DNA of 26,160 nt, from positions 1 through 26,160 of the forward strand of contig CALAUY010000202.1 in assembly GCA_937892015.1 (NCBI GenBank). The letters run 5' to 3'. Origin of the DNA: an uncultured Bacteroidales bacterium. Lineage in GTDB: Bacteria; Bacteroidota; Bacteroidia; Bacteroidales; Paludibacteraceae. Positions 1 through 7,411 of the stretch are shown one piece after another; position 1 is the first letter of the stretch, and each line of letters begins with the position of its first letter. The notes under the pieces are model-generated. The model was given only the letters and a program-made list of their open reading frames with translations, ran no database searches and was not told the DNA's origin. The position numbers and the translations under genes were made by a program.

Positions 1-52
1 TCTCTTAAGGGAGCGCTCCTATGGAGCTAGTCTGATTTGTGACGAAGCTGGA

Positions 53-79
53 ACGAATAACACGAATGGCACGAATAAA
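53..79. repeat. Three 9-bp tandem repeats (ACGAATrrm)
   Basis: ACGAAT occurs at 53, 62 and 71, giving three units of a 9-bp direct repeat just past the 3' end of the minus-strand DUF3987 gene. Units differ only in their last three bases (AAC, GGC, AAA). No ORF with coding character covers it and I see no T-tract terminator here. A short hairpin (GCTCC, loop TAT, GGAGC, 15-27) lies nearby. Function is unknown; it resembles the other short degenerate intergenic repeats in this window. Confidence 0.6.
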
Positions 80-103
80 ACAAACAAAAGGGGGGAGGGG
101 GTG

Positions 104-1657
104 TTATTCGTCGTCGTGAACTGTGATGTATTTGCGGTTGGGGGAGTTGGGGTTGGTAGTGGTAGGTCGCAAAACACCGGCAAGAACGAGCTTGGTTGTG
201 TATTGTTCAACTGTCTTGGTTTGATATTTGACACCTACCATTTCGATTATTTCACGGGCCGTACGCGGTTTGCCATCGCAGAACTCTAACACTTTTTGCT
301 GCTTTAAAGTTAGTCTAACTCTATTACTTTTTGGACCGAACTCTATTACTTTTTGGTTGTTAACTCTATTACTTTTTTGGTCAGACTCTATTACTTTTCT
401 GTCGAACTCTATTACTTTTTGGTCGTTAACTCTATTACTTTTTTGGTCAGACTCTATTACTTTTTGGCCGAACTCTATTACTTTTTTGTCGTTAACTCTA
501 TTACTTTTTGGACCAACTCTATTACTTTTTTGGTTAGACTCTATTACTTTTTGGTCGTTAACTCTATTACTTTTTTGGTCGTTTTGTGAGAGCATTAGAA
601 TCATTCTTCCGGCGTGTCGGAGTAGTTTTTCGGAGAGCGTGGCGAGTGTACGGAAGTCGTCGTCGCTGCAGTAGAGCAGTTCAGGTTGCGGGCTGCCGAT
701 GTCGAGTCGCAGAGCAGACAGGATAGCACCTATTCGTAAGATTATCACCAACATACGTTTGACGGTGGCATCGAACACATCGGGCATATCGAGCCCTTCG
801 AACGCGAGGTTGTACATATCTGCGAAGAGTATGCCGAGCACTTCGGATTGTTCGGCAGTAAGATTCCATCGGAGTTCGTTTTCGAGCCCGTATAGCCACC
901 TCCAGCGTCGGAAGAGGTCTATTGAAAGTGTTTTGTAAACAGCGTGTACGCCATTCTGTTCGTACTGTTCGCCGTGCCCGAGGACGTTCGGGTCGAAAGG
1001 TATTTTCTCCTCAACGATGTAGGGCAGGAATCGGCTGGCGAGTCCGTTGAGTCCATCACCAACGAAGGGTCGGAGTTGGTCGAGGGTGCCTGAAAGGAGG
1101 GCACTGATGCGCGGATGTTTGATGGTGATGTCGATGGTACGTCGCGGTCCGACGCTACGTGTGTAGCGTATGGTTTCGTGTTCAAAAGCTTGTCGGAACA
1201 TGTCAGAGAAATCGTTGCCGGCTTGTCCCCAGTTCTTGCCCATCTTGTCCATTTCGGTTTGAATCATAAAAAGTTCGCCATCGTTTTTGGCGAGTGTTTT
1301 GACGAAAGAAGCCGCTGAAAAATCGCCGCTGTAGATGGCGGATCGGTCGCCCAACAAGAGGAAGTCGTTGATGGGGTCGAGCAGTCTTTCGGCGTTGTTC
1401 ATCACGCCTTTTCCGGAAGCGGGTGGGGCGACGATGAGGGAGATGAGGTTGGTGGAATAGACATGCTGCGGTTTAGCGTGCAGGATGCGGATATTTGGCA
1501 AGGCATAGCTTGCTGCGGTAAGAGCCGAGAGCAGCAACATATCTTTCTGTGCGGTGATGTCGGCCACAGAGATTGCTCGTTCGAGGAAGTCGGGTAGTTG
1601 TCCCTCGTGTATGCTCGTTGTAAGGTACAACGAATTGTCGGGTGCTTCGAGTATCAT
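104..1657 (-). CDS. DUF3987-family P-loop protein with internal repeat and C-terminal winged-helix-like domain
   Basis: The protein has 517 residues when started at 1657. Residues 20-350 match the DUF3987 pattern I know from primase/helicase-like proteins of Bacteroidota genomes and mobile elements. There is a P-loop (VAPPASGKG, about 76-84) with G instead of the usual S/T after the lysine, an acidic strand (LFMIQTEMD) as candidate Walker B, and a late GLASRF that could supply an arginine finger. Residues 360-447 are a repeat alternating KSNRV and KVIE, encoded by a DNA repeat described separately. Residues 448-517 look like a winged helix (QQKVLEFCDGKPRTAREIIE, then a recognition-helix-like stretch). 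The frame is open back to a TTG at 1732, but a canonical promoter sits inside that extension, so ATG 1657 is preferred. It stands alone, divergent from the next operon. A DNA-replication or repair role is inference. Confidence 0.75.
   Translation of the reverse strand: MILEAPDNSLYLTTSIHEGQLPDFLERAISVADITAQKDMLLLSALTAASYALPNIRILHAKPQHVYSTNLISLIVAPPASGKGVMNNAERLLDPINDFLLLGDRSAIYSGDFSAASFVKTLAKNDGELFMIQTEMDKMGKNWGQAGNDFSDMFRQAFEHETIRYTRSVGPRRTIDITIKHPRISALLSGTLDQLRPFVGDGLNGLASRFLPYIVEEKIPFDPNVLGHGEQYEQNGVHAVYKTLSIDLFRRWRWLYGLENELRWNLTAEQSEVLGILFADMYNLAFEGLDMPDVFDATVKRMLVIILRIGAILSALRLDIGSPQPELLYCSDDDFRTLATLSEKLLRHAGRMILMLSQNDQKSNRVNDQKVIESNQKSNRVGPKSNRVNDKKVIEFGQKVIESDQKSNRVNDQKVIEFDRKVIESDQKSNRVNNQKVIEFGPKSNRVRLTLKQQKVLEFCDGKPRTAREIIEMVGVKYQTKTVEQYTTKLVLAGVLRPTTTNPNSPNRKYITVHDDE
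318..580. repeat. 12-copy iteron-like direct repeat inside the DUF3987 gene
   Basis: The core ACTCTATTACTTTT starts at 318, 340, 363, 385, 406, 429, 451, 472, 495, 516, 538 and 561. Spacing is 21-23 bp, mean about 22.1, close to two helical turns. Spacers are variants of TGGTCGTTA, TGGTCAG and GGACCG. Read on the minus strand, six copies give KSNRV and six give KVIE. Same-frame neighbours are 21 bp apart, KSNRV to KVIE is always 23 and KVIE to KSNRV always 22. The third frame, which would read TAA TAG, is never used. The DNA core is better conserved than the peptide. Confidence 0.95.
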
Positions 1658-1701
1658 AATATAATTGAGAGGTATTATTTGTTGTTTATTTTTTTCGACT
1701 G

Positions 1702-1733
1702 CAAAGTTAGTAAAAAATTTTGACATATGCAAA
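1702..1733 (-). promoter_or_regulatory. Bacteroidota-type promoter for the DUF3987 gene
   Basis: On the minus strand TTTG (1733-1730) is followed after 20 nt by TAACTTTG (1709-1702). This matches the -33 TTG / -7 TAnnTTTG pattern of the Bacteroidota housekeeping sigma factor. Transcription would start some bases further on, leaving a leader of roughly 40 nt before ATG 1657. It lies inside the longest possible ORF and therefore argues against the TTG 1732 start. Confidence 0.75.
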
Positions 1734-1943
1734 TATTTTGGGCAAAAAAAGTAAAAATTCGGGCAAAAAGAGCCTTTGAGGTGTGATTTTGTGTGTTAGG
1801 ACGGATTGGTCAGGGCGGTAAGTGGTGGGGAAATGGGGCGGGAAAGCGACAAAAAAATGAACGTTTTCGTTCGAGAAAAGTGCGGTTTGAGGGGCTCTGC
1901 GAGTGTTTCGAGTTGCGAAAAGGGTTCTTTTTCGTCAAAACAC

Positions 1944-1974
1944 TTGCACAAATGAAAAAATATTTGTAACTTTG
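1944..1974 (+). promoter_or_regulatory. Bacteroidota-type promoter upstream of the PorG-like gene
   Basis: TTG at 1944-1946, a 20-nt spacer rich in A, then TAACTTTG at 1967-1974, 29 nt before the ATG at 2004. It is likely the main promoter for the following envelope gene run. The rest of the divergent intergenic space (1734-1943) holds only A-rich and G-rich low-complexity sequence and a small hairpin (GAACG, TTTT, CGTTC) near 1859-1872; I see no gene there. Confidence 0.8.
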
Positions 1975-2003
1975 CGCCCGATTTCGGTGGAAAGACTCGA
2001 AAA

Positions 2004-2711
2004 ATGACAACGAACAAACATATCTTACGCACACTTCGCCTATCGGTGGTGATGCTGCTGACGATGGCGTCAGTGAGTCTGCATGCAGAGCAGTTGCCCT
2101 ACACGTGCGACATCGGCGTGCAGGGCGGTATAGGCTACTATGTAGGCGATGCGCAACACCATATTTTCCTTTACCCGCGCGAGGTGTATGGCGGGCAGTT
2201 CCGCTATAAGTTCAACAACCGCTGGGCTATTCAGGTGAAAGGTCAGTACCAGCGGGTGGACTTCACGGTGAGGAGCACTGTGGCCAACGTGGAGGACCAA
2301 CGTCTGATGAACGACATGATTGGTATAGATGCCGTGGGCGAGTTCAATTTCTTCCGGTATGGCGAGCGTACGATAGACACCCGCATCAAGCCCATCACGC
2401 CCTACATCTTTCTCGGCTTGGGATTTGCGCTGTCGGCCGACTACGACGACCCCTACAGCCTCTTCTCGCTCTATCTGCCGTTAGGCGTGGGCATGAAATG
2501 GCGCTTTGCGCCACGGTGGCAACTGATTGTCAGTTGGCAGCACAACCTCTATTTCGGCGACCGAATAGAGAACCGTGACGAGTACGGCAACACGTACGGC
2601 CTGAACGGCTCGAATTTCTTCAACAACGACCTGACGGGGCAGTTGACGGCCGGCATCGTTTTCGAGTTTGCGCAGCAGAAAGGAGACTGCAAGCACTGTA
2701 GCTGGAAATGA
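2004..2711 (+). CDS. DUF6089/PorG-like outer-membrane beta-barrel protein
   Basis: This 235-residue protein has a signal peptide (basic start, hydrophobic core at about 13-24, cleavage near SLHA-EQ). The mature part has alternating hydrophobic/aromatic strands typical of an 8-stranded barrel. Landmarks are GIGYYVGDAQ, FRYKFNNRWAIQ, VGEFNFFRYGE, ITPYIFLGLGFA, LPLGVGMKWRFAPRW and a Cys-containing tail (GDCKHCSWK). These match my memory of DUF6089 proteins, including PorG of the Porphyromonas gingivalis type IX secretion system, whose gene also lies just upstream of uppS-bamA-ompH. Family and outer-membrane location are well supported. A type IX secretion role is only an inference from synteny. 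It is the first gene of the run, behind a clear promoter, and uppS follows 42 nt after its stop. Confidence 0.8.
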   Translation: MTTNKHILRTLRLSVVMLLTMASVSLHAEQLPYTCDIGVQGGIGYYVGDAQHHIFLYPREVYGGQFRYKFNNRWAIQVKGQYQRVDFTVRSTVANVEDQRLMNDMIGIDAVGEFNFFRYGERTIDTRIKPITPYIFLGLGFALSADYDDPYSLFSLYLPLGVGMKWRFAPRWQLIVSWQHNLYFGDRIENRDEYGNTYGLNGSNFFNNDLTGQLTAGIVFEFAQQKGDCKHCSWK

Positions 2712-2753
2712 CCGAGCCGTTCGCCACGAAGAACCAAACAAAAGAACGAACAA

Positions 2754-3515
2754 ATGGAAACAGAATCGACAAGTTATTGGGACCAAATAGACCCCTCGCG
2801 TGTGCCGGCCCACGTGGCCATCATCATGGACGGCAACGGCCGTTGGGCTAAAGAGCGCGGATTGGCGCGCATGTACGGCCATCAGAAAGGCGTGGAGGTA
2901 CTGCACGATATAGCCCGCACGGCCAAGAAAACGGGCGTGAAGTACCTGACACTATACGCTTTTTCGATAGAGAACTGGAACCGGCCGGCCGAAGAGGTCA
3001 ATGCGCTGATGGACATCTTAGTTGACCTCATAGAGCGCGAGACGGTACTGCTGATGGAGGAGAACGCACGCCTGCTGACGGTGGGCGACACCGACATGCT
3101 CCCACCGAACGTGAAAAAAGCGTTCGATGCCTGCATGGAGCAAACGAGTCACAACACCGGACTGAAGATGATCTTCGCCCTGTCGTACTCATCGCGTTGG
3201 GAGATAACGAAGATGGTACGCGAGGTGGCACAGTCGGCCGCAGCGGGGGAGGTCAGTCCCGACGAGATAGACGAGCACTTCGTCAGCGCACATCTGAGCA
3301 CGGGACTGCAAGACATTCCCGACCCCGACCTGCTTATCCGCACCAGCGGCGAACTTCGCATATCCAATTTCCTACTGTGGCAGATTGCTTACTCCGAGCT
3401 GTATTTCACGCCCCGTCGCTGGCCGGAGTTCACCGACGAAGATTTCTGGCAGGCCATCGTGGACTACCAGCATCGCGAACGGCGTTTTGGGAAAACGAGT
3501 GAACAAGTGAGATGA
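2754..3515 (+). CDS. uppS: Isoprenyl transferase (undecaprenyl diphosphate synthase)
   Basis: This 253-residue enzyme belongs to the cis-prenyltransferase family. It adds isopentenyl diphosphate units in Z configuration to farnesyl diphosphate, giving the C55 lipid carrier for peptidoglycan and surface glycans. The signature IIMDGNGRWAKERG is at residues 23-36, with the catalytic Asp at 26. YLTLYAFSIENWNRP follows in the middle. The late motifs DPDLLIRTSGELRISNFLLW and SELYFTPRRWPEF are intact. Length is normal. The ATG at 2754 places the signature at its usual distance from the N-terminus. It sits between a PorG-like gene and bamA, as in many Bacteroidales, and is probably cotranscribed with bamA 28-46 nt downstream. 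Confidence 0.96.
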   Translation: METESTSYWDQIDPSRVPAHVAIIMDGNGRWAKERGLARMYGHQKGVEVLHDIARTAKKTGVKYLTLYAFSIENWNRPAEEVNALMDILVDLIERETVLLMEENARLLTVGDTDMLPPNVKKAFDACMEQTSHNTGLKMIFALSYSSRWEITKMVREVAQSAAAGEVSPDEIDEHFVSAHLSTGLQDIPDPDLLIRTSGELRISNFLLWQIAYSELYFTPRRWPEFTDEDFWQAIVDYQHRERRFGKTSEQVR

Positions 3516-3543
3516 GTCTGGCACGCATTTTGCACCGCTCTTC

Positions 3544-6216
3544 GTGGTGCTTTTATATCGATTGACATTGAGAAGACGACTACTATATACACTGATGTGG
3601 ATGGTGTCTGTGGTTGCTTACGGGCAGGCAGACACGCTTGGTGTGTTTACGGCTGATTCGCTTTCGGCCGACACGCTCCGTGCCGATGCGGTGGGCAAGT
3701 CACGCATGGAATATACGCTGCAACCCAAGACCTACGAGATTGCCAACATCACCGTCAGCGGGGCAGACTCGTATGAGGATTTCGTTCTTATTGGTTTCTC
3801 CGGTCTGGCGAAGGGTGACCGTATCGAGATGCCCGGTGATGCCATCACCAAGTCCATCCGGCGCTTCTGGAAACAGGGGCTCTTCTCTGACGTGAAGATA
3901 GAGGCCACGAAGATTGAAGGTGACAAAGTGTGGCTGAACATAGCCCTCAAGCAACGCCCGCGCGTCTCAGCCGTCGAATACAACGGCATACGCAAGAGCG
4001 AGAAAGAAGACCTTGAGGTGAAGGTCGGCATCAGTCGAGGTGCACAGATGACGCCCAACCTTGCCGACCGCGCCAAGACCATGGTCAAGAAATTCTACGC
4101 CGAGAAAGGGTACATGAACACCCAAGTCGATGTGTTGCAACAAGCCGACCCCGACCACAAGGGATATGTGAAGGTACTCATCAACGTCGATAAGAAAGCC
4201 AAGACCAAAGTGGGCGAACTGTACATCACCGGCAATGAGGCTCTCTCGGACGTCAAGATTAACCGCGCGATGAAGAAAACCAACGACAACAACATCGTCA
4301 ATTTCTTCCGCACGAAGAAGTTCGTGGCCGAGGAGTTCGAGAACGACAAACGGGCGGTCATTGAGAAATACAACGAGTTGGGGTATCGCGACGCATACAT
4401 CGTGGCCGACTCGGTCGTTCCCAACCCCGAAGACCCCGACCGCGTAGATGTGTACTTGGATATCTTCGAGGGCAATCAGTACCATATCCGCGACGTGCGT
4501 TGGGTGGGCAACACGGTCTATCCCTACGAGTACCTGAACGACGTGCTCGGTATTCGCAAGGGCGATACGTACAACCTCAAGGAGCTCAACAAACGCCTCA
4601 CCGAAGACGACGATGCCGTATCGAAACTCTATACCGACCGCGGATACCTGTTCTTCAACGTCGATCCCGTAGAGGTGACGGTCGAGGGTGACAGTATCGA
4701 TTTCGAGATGCGTATCTACGAGGGCCGACCGGCGACCATCGGAGCAGTGAATATCGTTGGCAACACGCGCGTCTATGAGCATGTGGTGCGCCGCGAACTA
4801 TACACCAAACCCGGGCAGCTCTATGCCCAGACCGACATCATGCGCTCACTGCGCGAACTGGCACAGATGGGACATTTCGACCAAGAGAAACTGGTGCCGG
4901 ACATTTCGCCCGACCCCGAGAACGGCACGGTGGACATCACCTATCAACTCGAAACCAAGTCCAGCGACCAGATAGAGTTCTCGCTCGGATGGGGCGCAAC
5001 AGGACTGGTCGGGTCACTCGGACTGAAGTTCAGCAATTTCGCTATCCAGAACCTCTTCAACCCCAAATCCTATCGTATCGTGCCGCAAGGCGAGGGGCAG
5101 ACGTTCTCTATCAATGCGCGCACCAACGGCGTGTACTACACGTCCGCAAGCATTTCGTTCCTTGAGCCATGGCTGGGCGGCAAGCGACCCAACTCACTCA
5201 GCGCAAGTATCTATTTCGCTTCGCAGACGGGCTACTCAAAGCGCTATCTGCAAGCCTACAACTCACTCTACTCCACGTATTACTCCAGTTACTCGAACTA
5301 CTATGGCAGCGGATACAACGACTACTATCAGCAGTTGCAAGAACAGGAGTCAGACCCCGACACCTACTTACGCACGTTCGGTGTGAGTATCGGGTACGGC
5401 AAGCGACTCCATTGGCCAGATGACTATTTTACGTTCTACGGCGAACTATCGTACCAGATGTATATGATGAACGACTGGCCGTACCTCATCCTGACCGACG
5501 GCACGTCGCACAACTTGGCGTTGACGCTCAACCTCTCGCGCAACTCGATAGATAACCCCATCTATACGCGGCGCGGCTCGCAGTTCAGCCTCTCACTGAA
5601 GATAACGCCTCCATGGTCGGCCATGAACGGCAAAGATTATTCGTCAATGAGCACACAAGAGCGCTATCACATGCTGGAGTACCACAAGTGGAAGTTCTCG
5701 GGCAAAGTGTTCACGCCGCTCACTAAAGACAGCAAACTGGTGCTGATGACCCGTGCCGAGTTCGGCTATCTGGGATACTACAACATCTACGCCAAGTCGC
5801 CCTTCGAGACGTTCTACATGGGTGGAGATGGCATGTCGTCTTATTCGAGCTATTCCACCGACTACATCTCCATGCGTGGCTATCAGTCGGGCTCGCTCAC
5901 TCCGTTCGATGCCACCACCGGCCGTAACTTGGGCTACGTGTACAACAAATATACGATGGAGCTCCGTTACCCCATCTCACTCGAACAGAACGCCACCATC
6001 TGGGTGCTCGGTTTTGCCGAGGCAGGCAACTGTTTCGCCAACCTGAAGCAGTTCAACCCGTTCGACCTCAAACGCTCGCTCGGTGTAGGTGTACGTATCT
6101 ACTTGCCGATGTTCGGACTGATGGGTATCGACTGGGGATGGGGCTTTGACAAGATTAACGGGTCCGACCAGCACGGCAAGTCGCAGTTCCACTTCGTTCT
6201 CGGACAAGAACTATAA
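3544..6216 (+). CDS. bamA: Outer-membrane protein assembly factor BamA
   Basis: The protein has up to 890 residues and is the central beta-barrel of the BAM complex, folding and inserting outer-membrane proteins. After a signal sequence (RRRLLYTLMWMVSVVAYGQA) come POTRA repeats over roughly residues 65-460 (for example ITVSGADSYEDFVLIG, VEYNGIRKSEKEDL, GELYITGNEALSD, VRWVGNTVYPYEY, VNIVGNTRVYEHV). A barrel of about 420 residues follows. The conserved loop-6 motif is present as ISMRGYQSGSL. There is no ATG before the signal peptide. GTG 3544, GTG 3547 or TTG 3562 must be used, and TTG 3562 gives the neatest signal peptide; ATG 3595 would remove its basic region. A Tyr/Ser-rich loop (about 577-600) is a lineage-specific insertion in the barrel. 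Two Skp-like chaperone genes follow. Confidence 0.95.
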   Translation: MVLLYRLTLRRRLLYTLMWMVSVVAYGQADTLGVFTADSLSADTLRADAVGKSRMEYTLQPKTYEIANITVSGADSYEDFVLIGFSGLAKGDRIEMPGDAITKSIRRFWKQGLFSDVKIEATKIEGDKVWLNIALKQRPRVSAVEYNGIRKSEKEDLEVKVGISRGAQMTPNLADRAKTMVKKFYAEKGYMNTQVDVLQQADPDHKGYVKVLINVDKKAKTKVGELYITGNEALSDVKINRAMKKTNDNNIVNFFRTKKFVAEEFENDKRAVIEKYNELGYRDAYIVADSVVPNPEDPDRVDVYLDIFEGNQYHIRDVRWVGNTVYPYEYLNDVLGIRKGDTYNLKELNKRLTEDDDAVSKLYTDRGYLFFNVDPVEVTVEGDSIDFEMRIYEGRPATIGAVNIVGNTRVYEHVVRRELYTKPGQLYAQTDIMRSLRELAQMGHFDQEKLVPDISPDPENGTVDITYQLETKSSDQIEFSLGWGATGLVGSLGLKFSNFAIQNLFNPKSYRIVPQGEGQTFSINARTNGVYYTSASISFLEPWLGGKRPNSLSASIYFASQTGYSKRYLQAYNSLYSTYYSSYSNYYGSGYNDYYQQLQEQESDPDTYLRTFGVSIGYGKRLHWPDDYFTFYGELSYQMYMMNDWPYLILTDGTSHNLALTLNLSRNSIDNPIYTRRGSQFSLSLKITPPWSAMNGKDYSSMSTQERYHMLEYHKWKFSGKVFTPLTKDSKLVLMTRAEFGYLGYYNIYAKSPFETFYMGGDGMSSYSSYSTDYISMRGYQSGSLTPFDATTGRNLGYVYNKYTMELRYPISLEQNATIWVLGFAEAGNCFANLKQFNPFDLKRSLGVGVRIYLPMFGLMGIDWGWGFDKINGSDQHGKSQFHFVLGQEL

Positions 6217-6257
6217 CAATAACAGCCTCAAAAAGCGAGCAAAACAACGATACGATT

Positions 6258-6779
6258 ATGAAAAGACGACTTTTTCTTGCATTCACAGCCCTATGTGGCA
6301 TGCTTTTTGCACCTGCTATGCATGCGCAGAAAGTGGCGTTCGTGGATATGCAGTATATCCTTGGTAATCTCCCACAGTACGAGACGGCCAACGAGCAGCT
6401 GACCATGGTCAGCAAACGCTGGCAACGCGAGGTGGATGCGCTCTTCGAGGAGGCTCGCGTGATGCAACAGAACTACCAGACGGAGCAGATTTTCCTCTCT
6501 GAAGACATGCGGCAGCAGCGTGAGGCGGCTATTGTGGCCAAAGAGGGTGAGGCCATGGAGGCCAAACGACGCTATTTCGGCAAGGACGGCGAGCTTTTCA
6601 AGAAACGCGAGGCACTGCTCAAACCTATTCAGGATGAGGTGTATGCTGCCATCCAAGCGATTGCCCAAGAGAAACACTACGACATCGTGAAAGACCGCAC
6701 CGCCGACCCGTCACTCATCTACATGTCGTCTCGGATGGACATCTCCGACCAAGTGCTGCAAAAACTCGGCGCAAAATAA
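6258..6779 (+). CDS. OmpH/Skp-family periplasmic chaperone (first copy)
   Basis: This 173-residue protein has a clear signal peptide ending at MHA-QKVAFVD. A family-typical start strand (VAFVDMQYILGNLPQYETANEQL) is followed by a long charged alpha-helical hairpin (about 45-130) and a C-terminal strand region (YDIVKDRTADPSLIYMSS). Skp-like proteins hold unfolded outer-membrane proteins in the periplasm and pass them to BamA, encoded just upstream. The ATG is 41 nt after the bamA stop, so cotranscription is likely. A second paralogue follows after a repeat-bearing spacer. Family assignment is firm; which clients each copy serves cannot be seen. Confidence 0.92.
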   Translation: MKRRLFLAFTALCGMLFAPAMHAQKVAFVDMQYILGNLPQYETANEQLTMVSKRWQREVDALFEEARVMQQNYQTEQIFLSEDMRQQREAAIVAKEGEAMEAKRRYFGKDGELFKKREALLKPIQDEVYAAIQAIAQEKHYDIVKDRTADPSLIYMSSRMDISDQVLQKLGAK

Positions 6780-6827
6780 GTCGAAAAAAAATCGTAAAAC
6801 AGTGCTGAAAACAGCATGCTACGGCAA

Positions 6828-6871
6828 CCATAAGATAACCATAAGATAACCATAAGATAACCATAAGATAA
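6828..6871. repeat. Four perfect copies of an 11-bp tandem repeat
   Basis: CCATAAGATAA is repeated exactly four times (6828, 6839, 6850, 6861) in the 119-nt spacer between the two ompH genes. The unit is close to one helical turn. Identity between copies suggests recent expansion or homogenisation. It lies 28 nt before the possible start of the second ompH gene and so falls in its 5' leader if the two are cotranscribed. Confidence 0.97.
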
Positions 6872-6897
6872 GCGAACCAACTTTTTTCCGCTTATTT
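6866..6897 (+). promoter_or_regulatory. Hairpin at the start of the second ompH gene
   Basis: ATAAGCG (6868-6874) pairs perfectly with CGCTTAT (6889-6895), and the stem extends to 9 bp with one G-T pair. The loop is 14 nt and includes a T-run. The hairpin ends directly before ATG 6899 and could hide it, leaving the second ATG at 6920 free. It could be a translational control element or a weak attenuator. Only the pairing is seen; function is inference. Confidence 0.45.
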
Positions 6898-6898
6898 A

Positions 6899-7411
6899 AT
6901 GAAAAAAATTAGTAAAGATATGAAGAAAGTTTTATTTGTTCTTGCACTCGTTTTGCCGATGATGGCAAGTGCACAGAAGTACGGACACATCAACACCCAA
7001 GAGCTCTTCCAAGTAATGCCCGAACTGAAGGACGTGACCGCACGTCTCGACAGCCTCAATAAACAGTACGAAGAGTTGCTGGTGAACATGCAAGAAGAGT
7101 ACCAGAAAAAAGCGCAGGAGTACGAACAGAAGTCATCGACCATGACGGATGCTATGCGTCAGATTCAGGAGGAGGAGTTATATACCATGCAGCAACGACT
7201 CCAGACCACCTATCAGACTGCGCAACAAGACATTGCGCAGAAACGCCAAGAGTTCGTCGCTCCCGTGCAGGAAAAGATGCTCAAAGCTATCCAGGCCGTC
7301 GGGCAGGAAAAGGGCTTTACCTATATCTTCGACACTGCTGCGATGGTGTATGTTGACCCCTCGGCAACAGACGTGATGGCAGACGTAAAAGCCAAACTCG
7401 GCATCAAATAA
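6899..7411 (+). CDS. OmpH/Skp-family periplasmic chaperone (second copy)
   Basis: This protein has 170 residues from ATG 6899 or 163 from ATG 6920. The shorter form begins MKKVLFVLALVLPMMASAQK, a textbook signal peptide, and I slightly prefer it because the first ATG abuts a hairpin. The mature part is KYGHINTQELFQVMPELKD, a long coiled-coil hairpin (about 45-120) and FTYIFDTAAMVYVDPSATDV, the usual OmpH/Skp pattern. It pairs with the first copy and bamA in outer-membrane protein delivery. Tandem ompH genes after bamA are normal in Bacteroidales. Its stop TAA overlaps the ATG of the next small gene by one base. Confidence 0.93.
   Translation: MKKISKDMKKVLFVLALVLPMMASAQKYGHINTQELFQVMPELKDVTARLDSLNKQYEELLVNMQEEYQKKAQEYEQKSSTMTDAMRQIQEEELYTMQQRLQTTYQTAQQDIAQKRQEFVAPVQEKMLKAIQAVGQEKGFTYIFDTAAMVYVDPSATDVMADVKAKLGIK

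Noticed and set aside
318..580. CRISPR array as explanation of the 12-copy repeat
   Set aside because: The repeat core is about 14-16 bp with spacers of only 6-8 bp that are themselves similar; there are no cas genes and the array is translated.
228..674. Plus-strand ORF of 148 codons and a 78-codon one across the 12-copy repeat
   Set aside because: They are antisense to the DUF3987 frame, consist almost only of repeat-derived Leu/Phe/Thr/Ser, and have no promoter. The minus frame continues into recognisable domains on both sides.
104..1657. Left edge as an integrated mobile element
   Set aside because: DUF3987 proteins do occur in mobile elements, but no integrase, relaxase, IS end or att-like direct repeat is visible in the window.
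1796..2034. Two minus-strand ORFs of 74-78 codons in the divergent intergenic region
   Set aside because: Both lie over the promoter and leader of the PorG-like gene, overlap each other in different frames and show no protein-like pattern.
3967..4782. 271-codon minus-strand ORF opposite bamA
   Set aside because: It is a codon-bias shadow: the bamA frame has POTRA motifs throughout, and the antisense protein is Val/His/Asp-rich low complexity.
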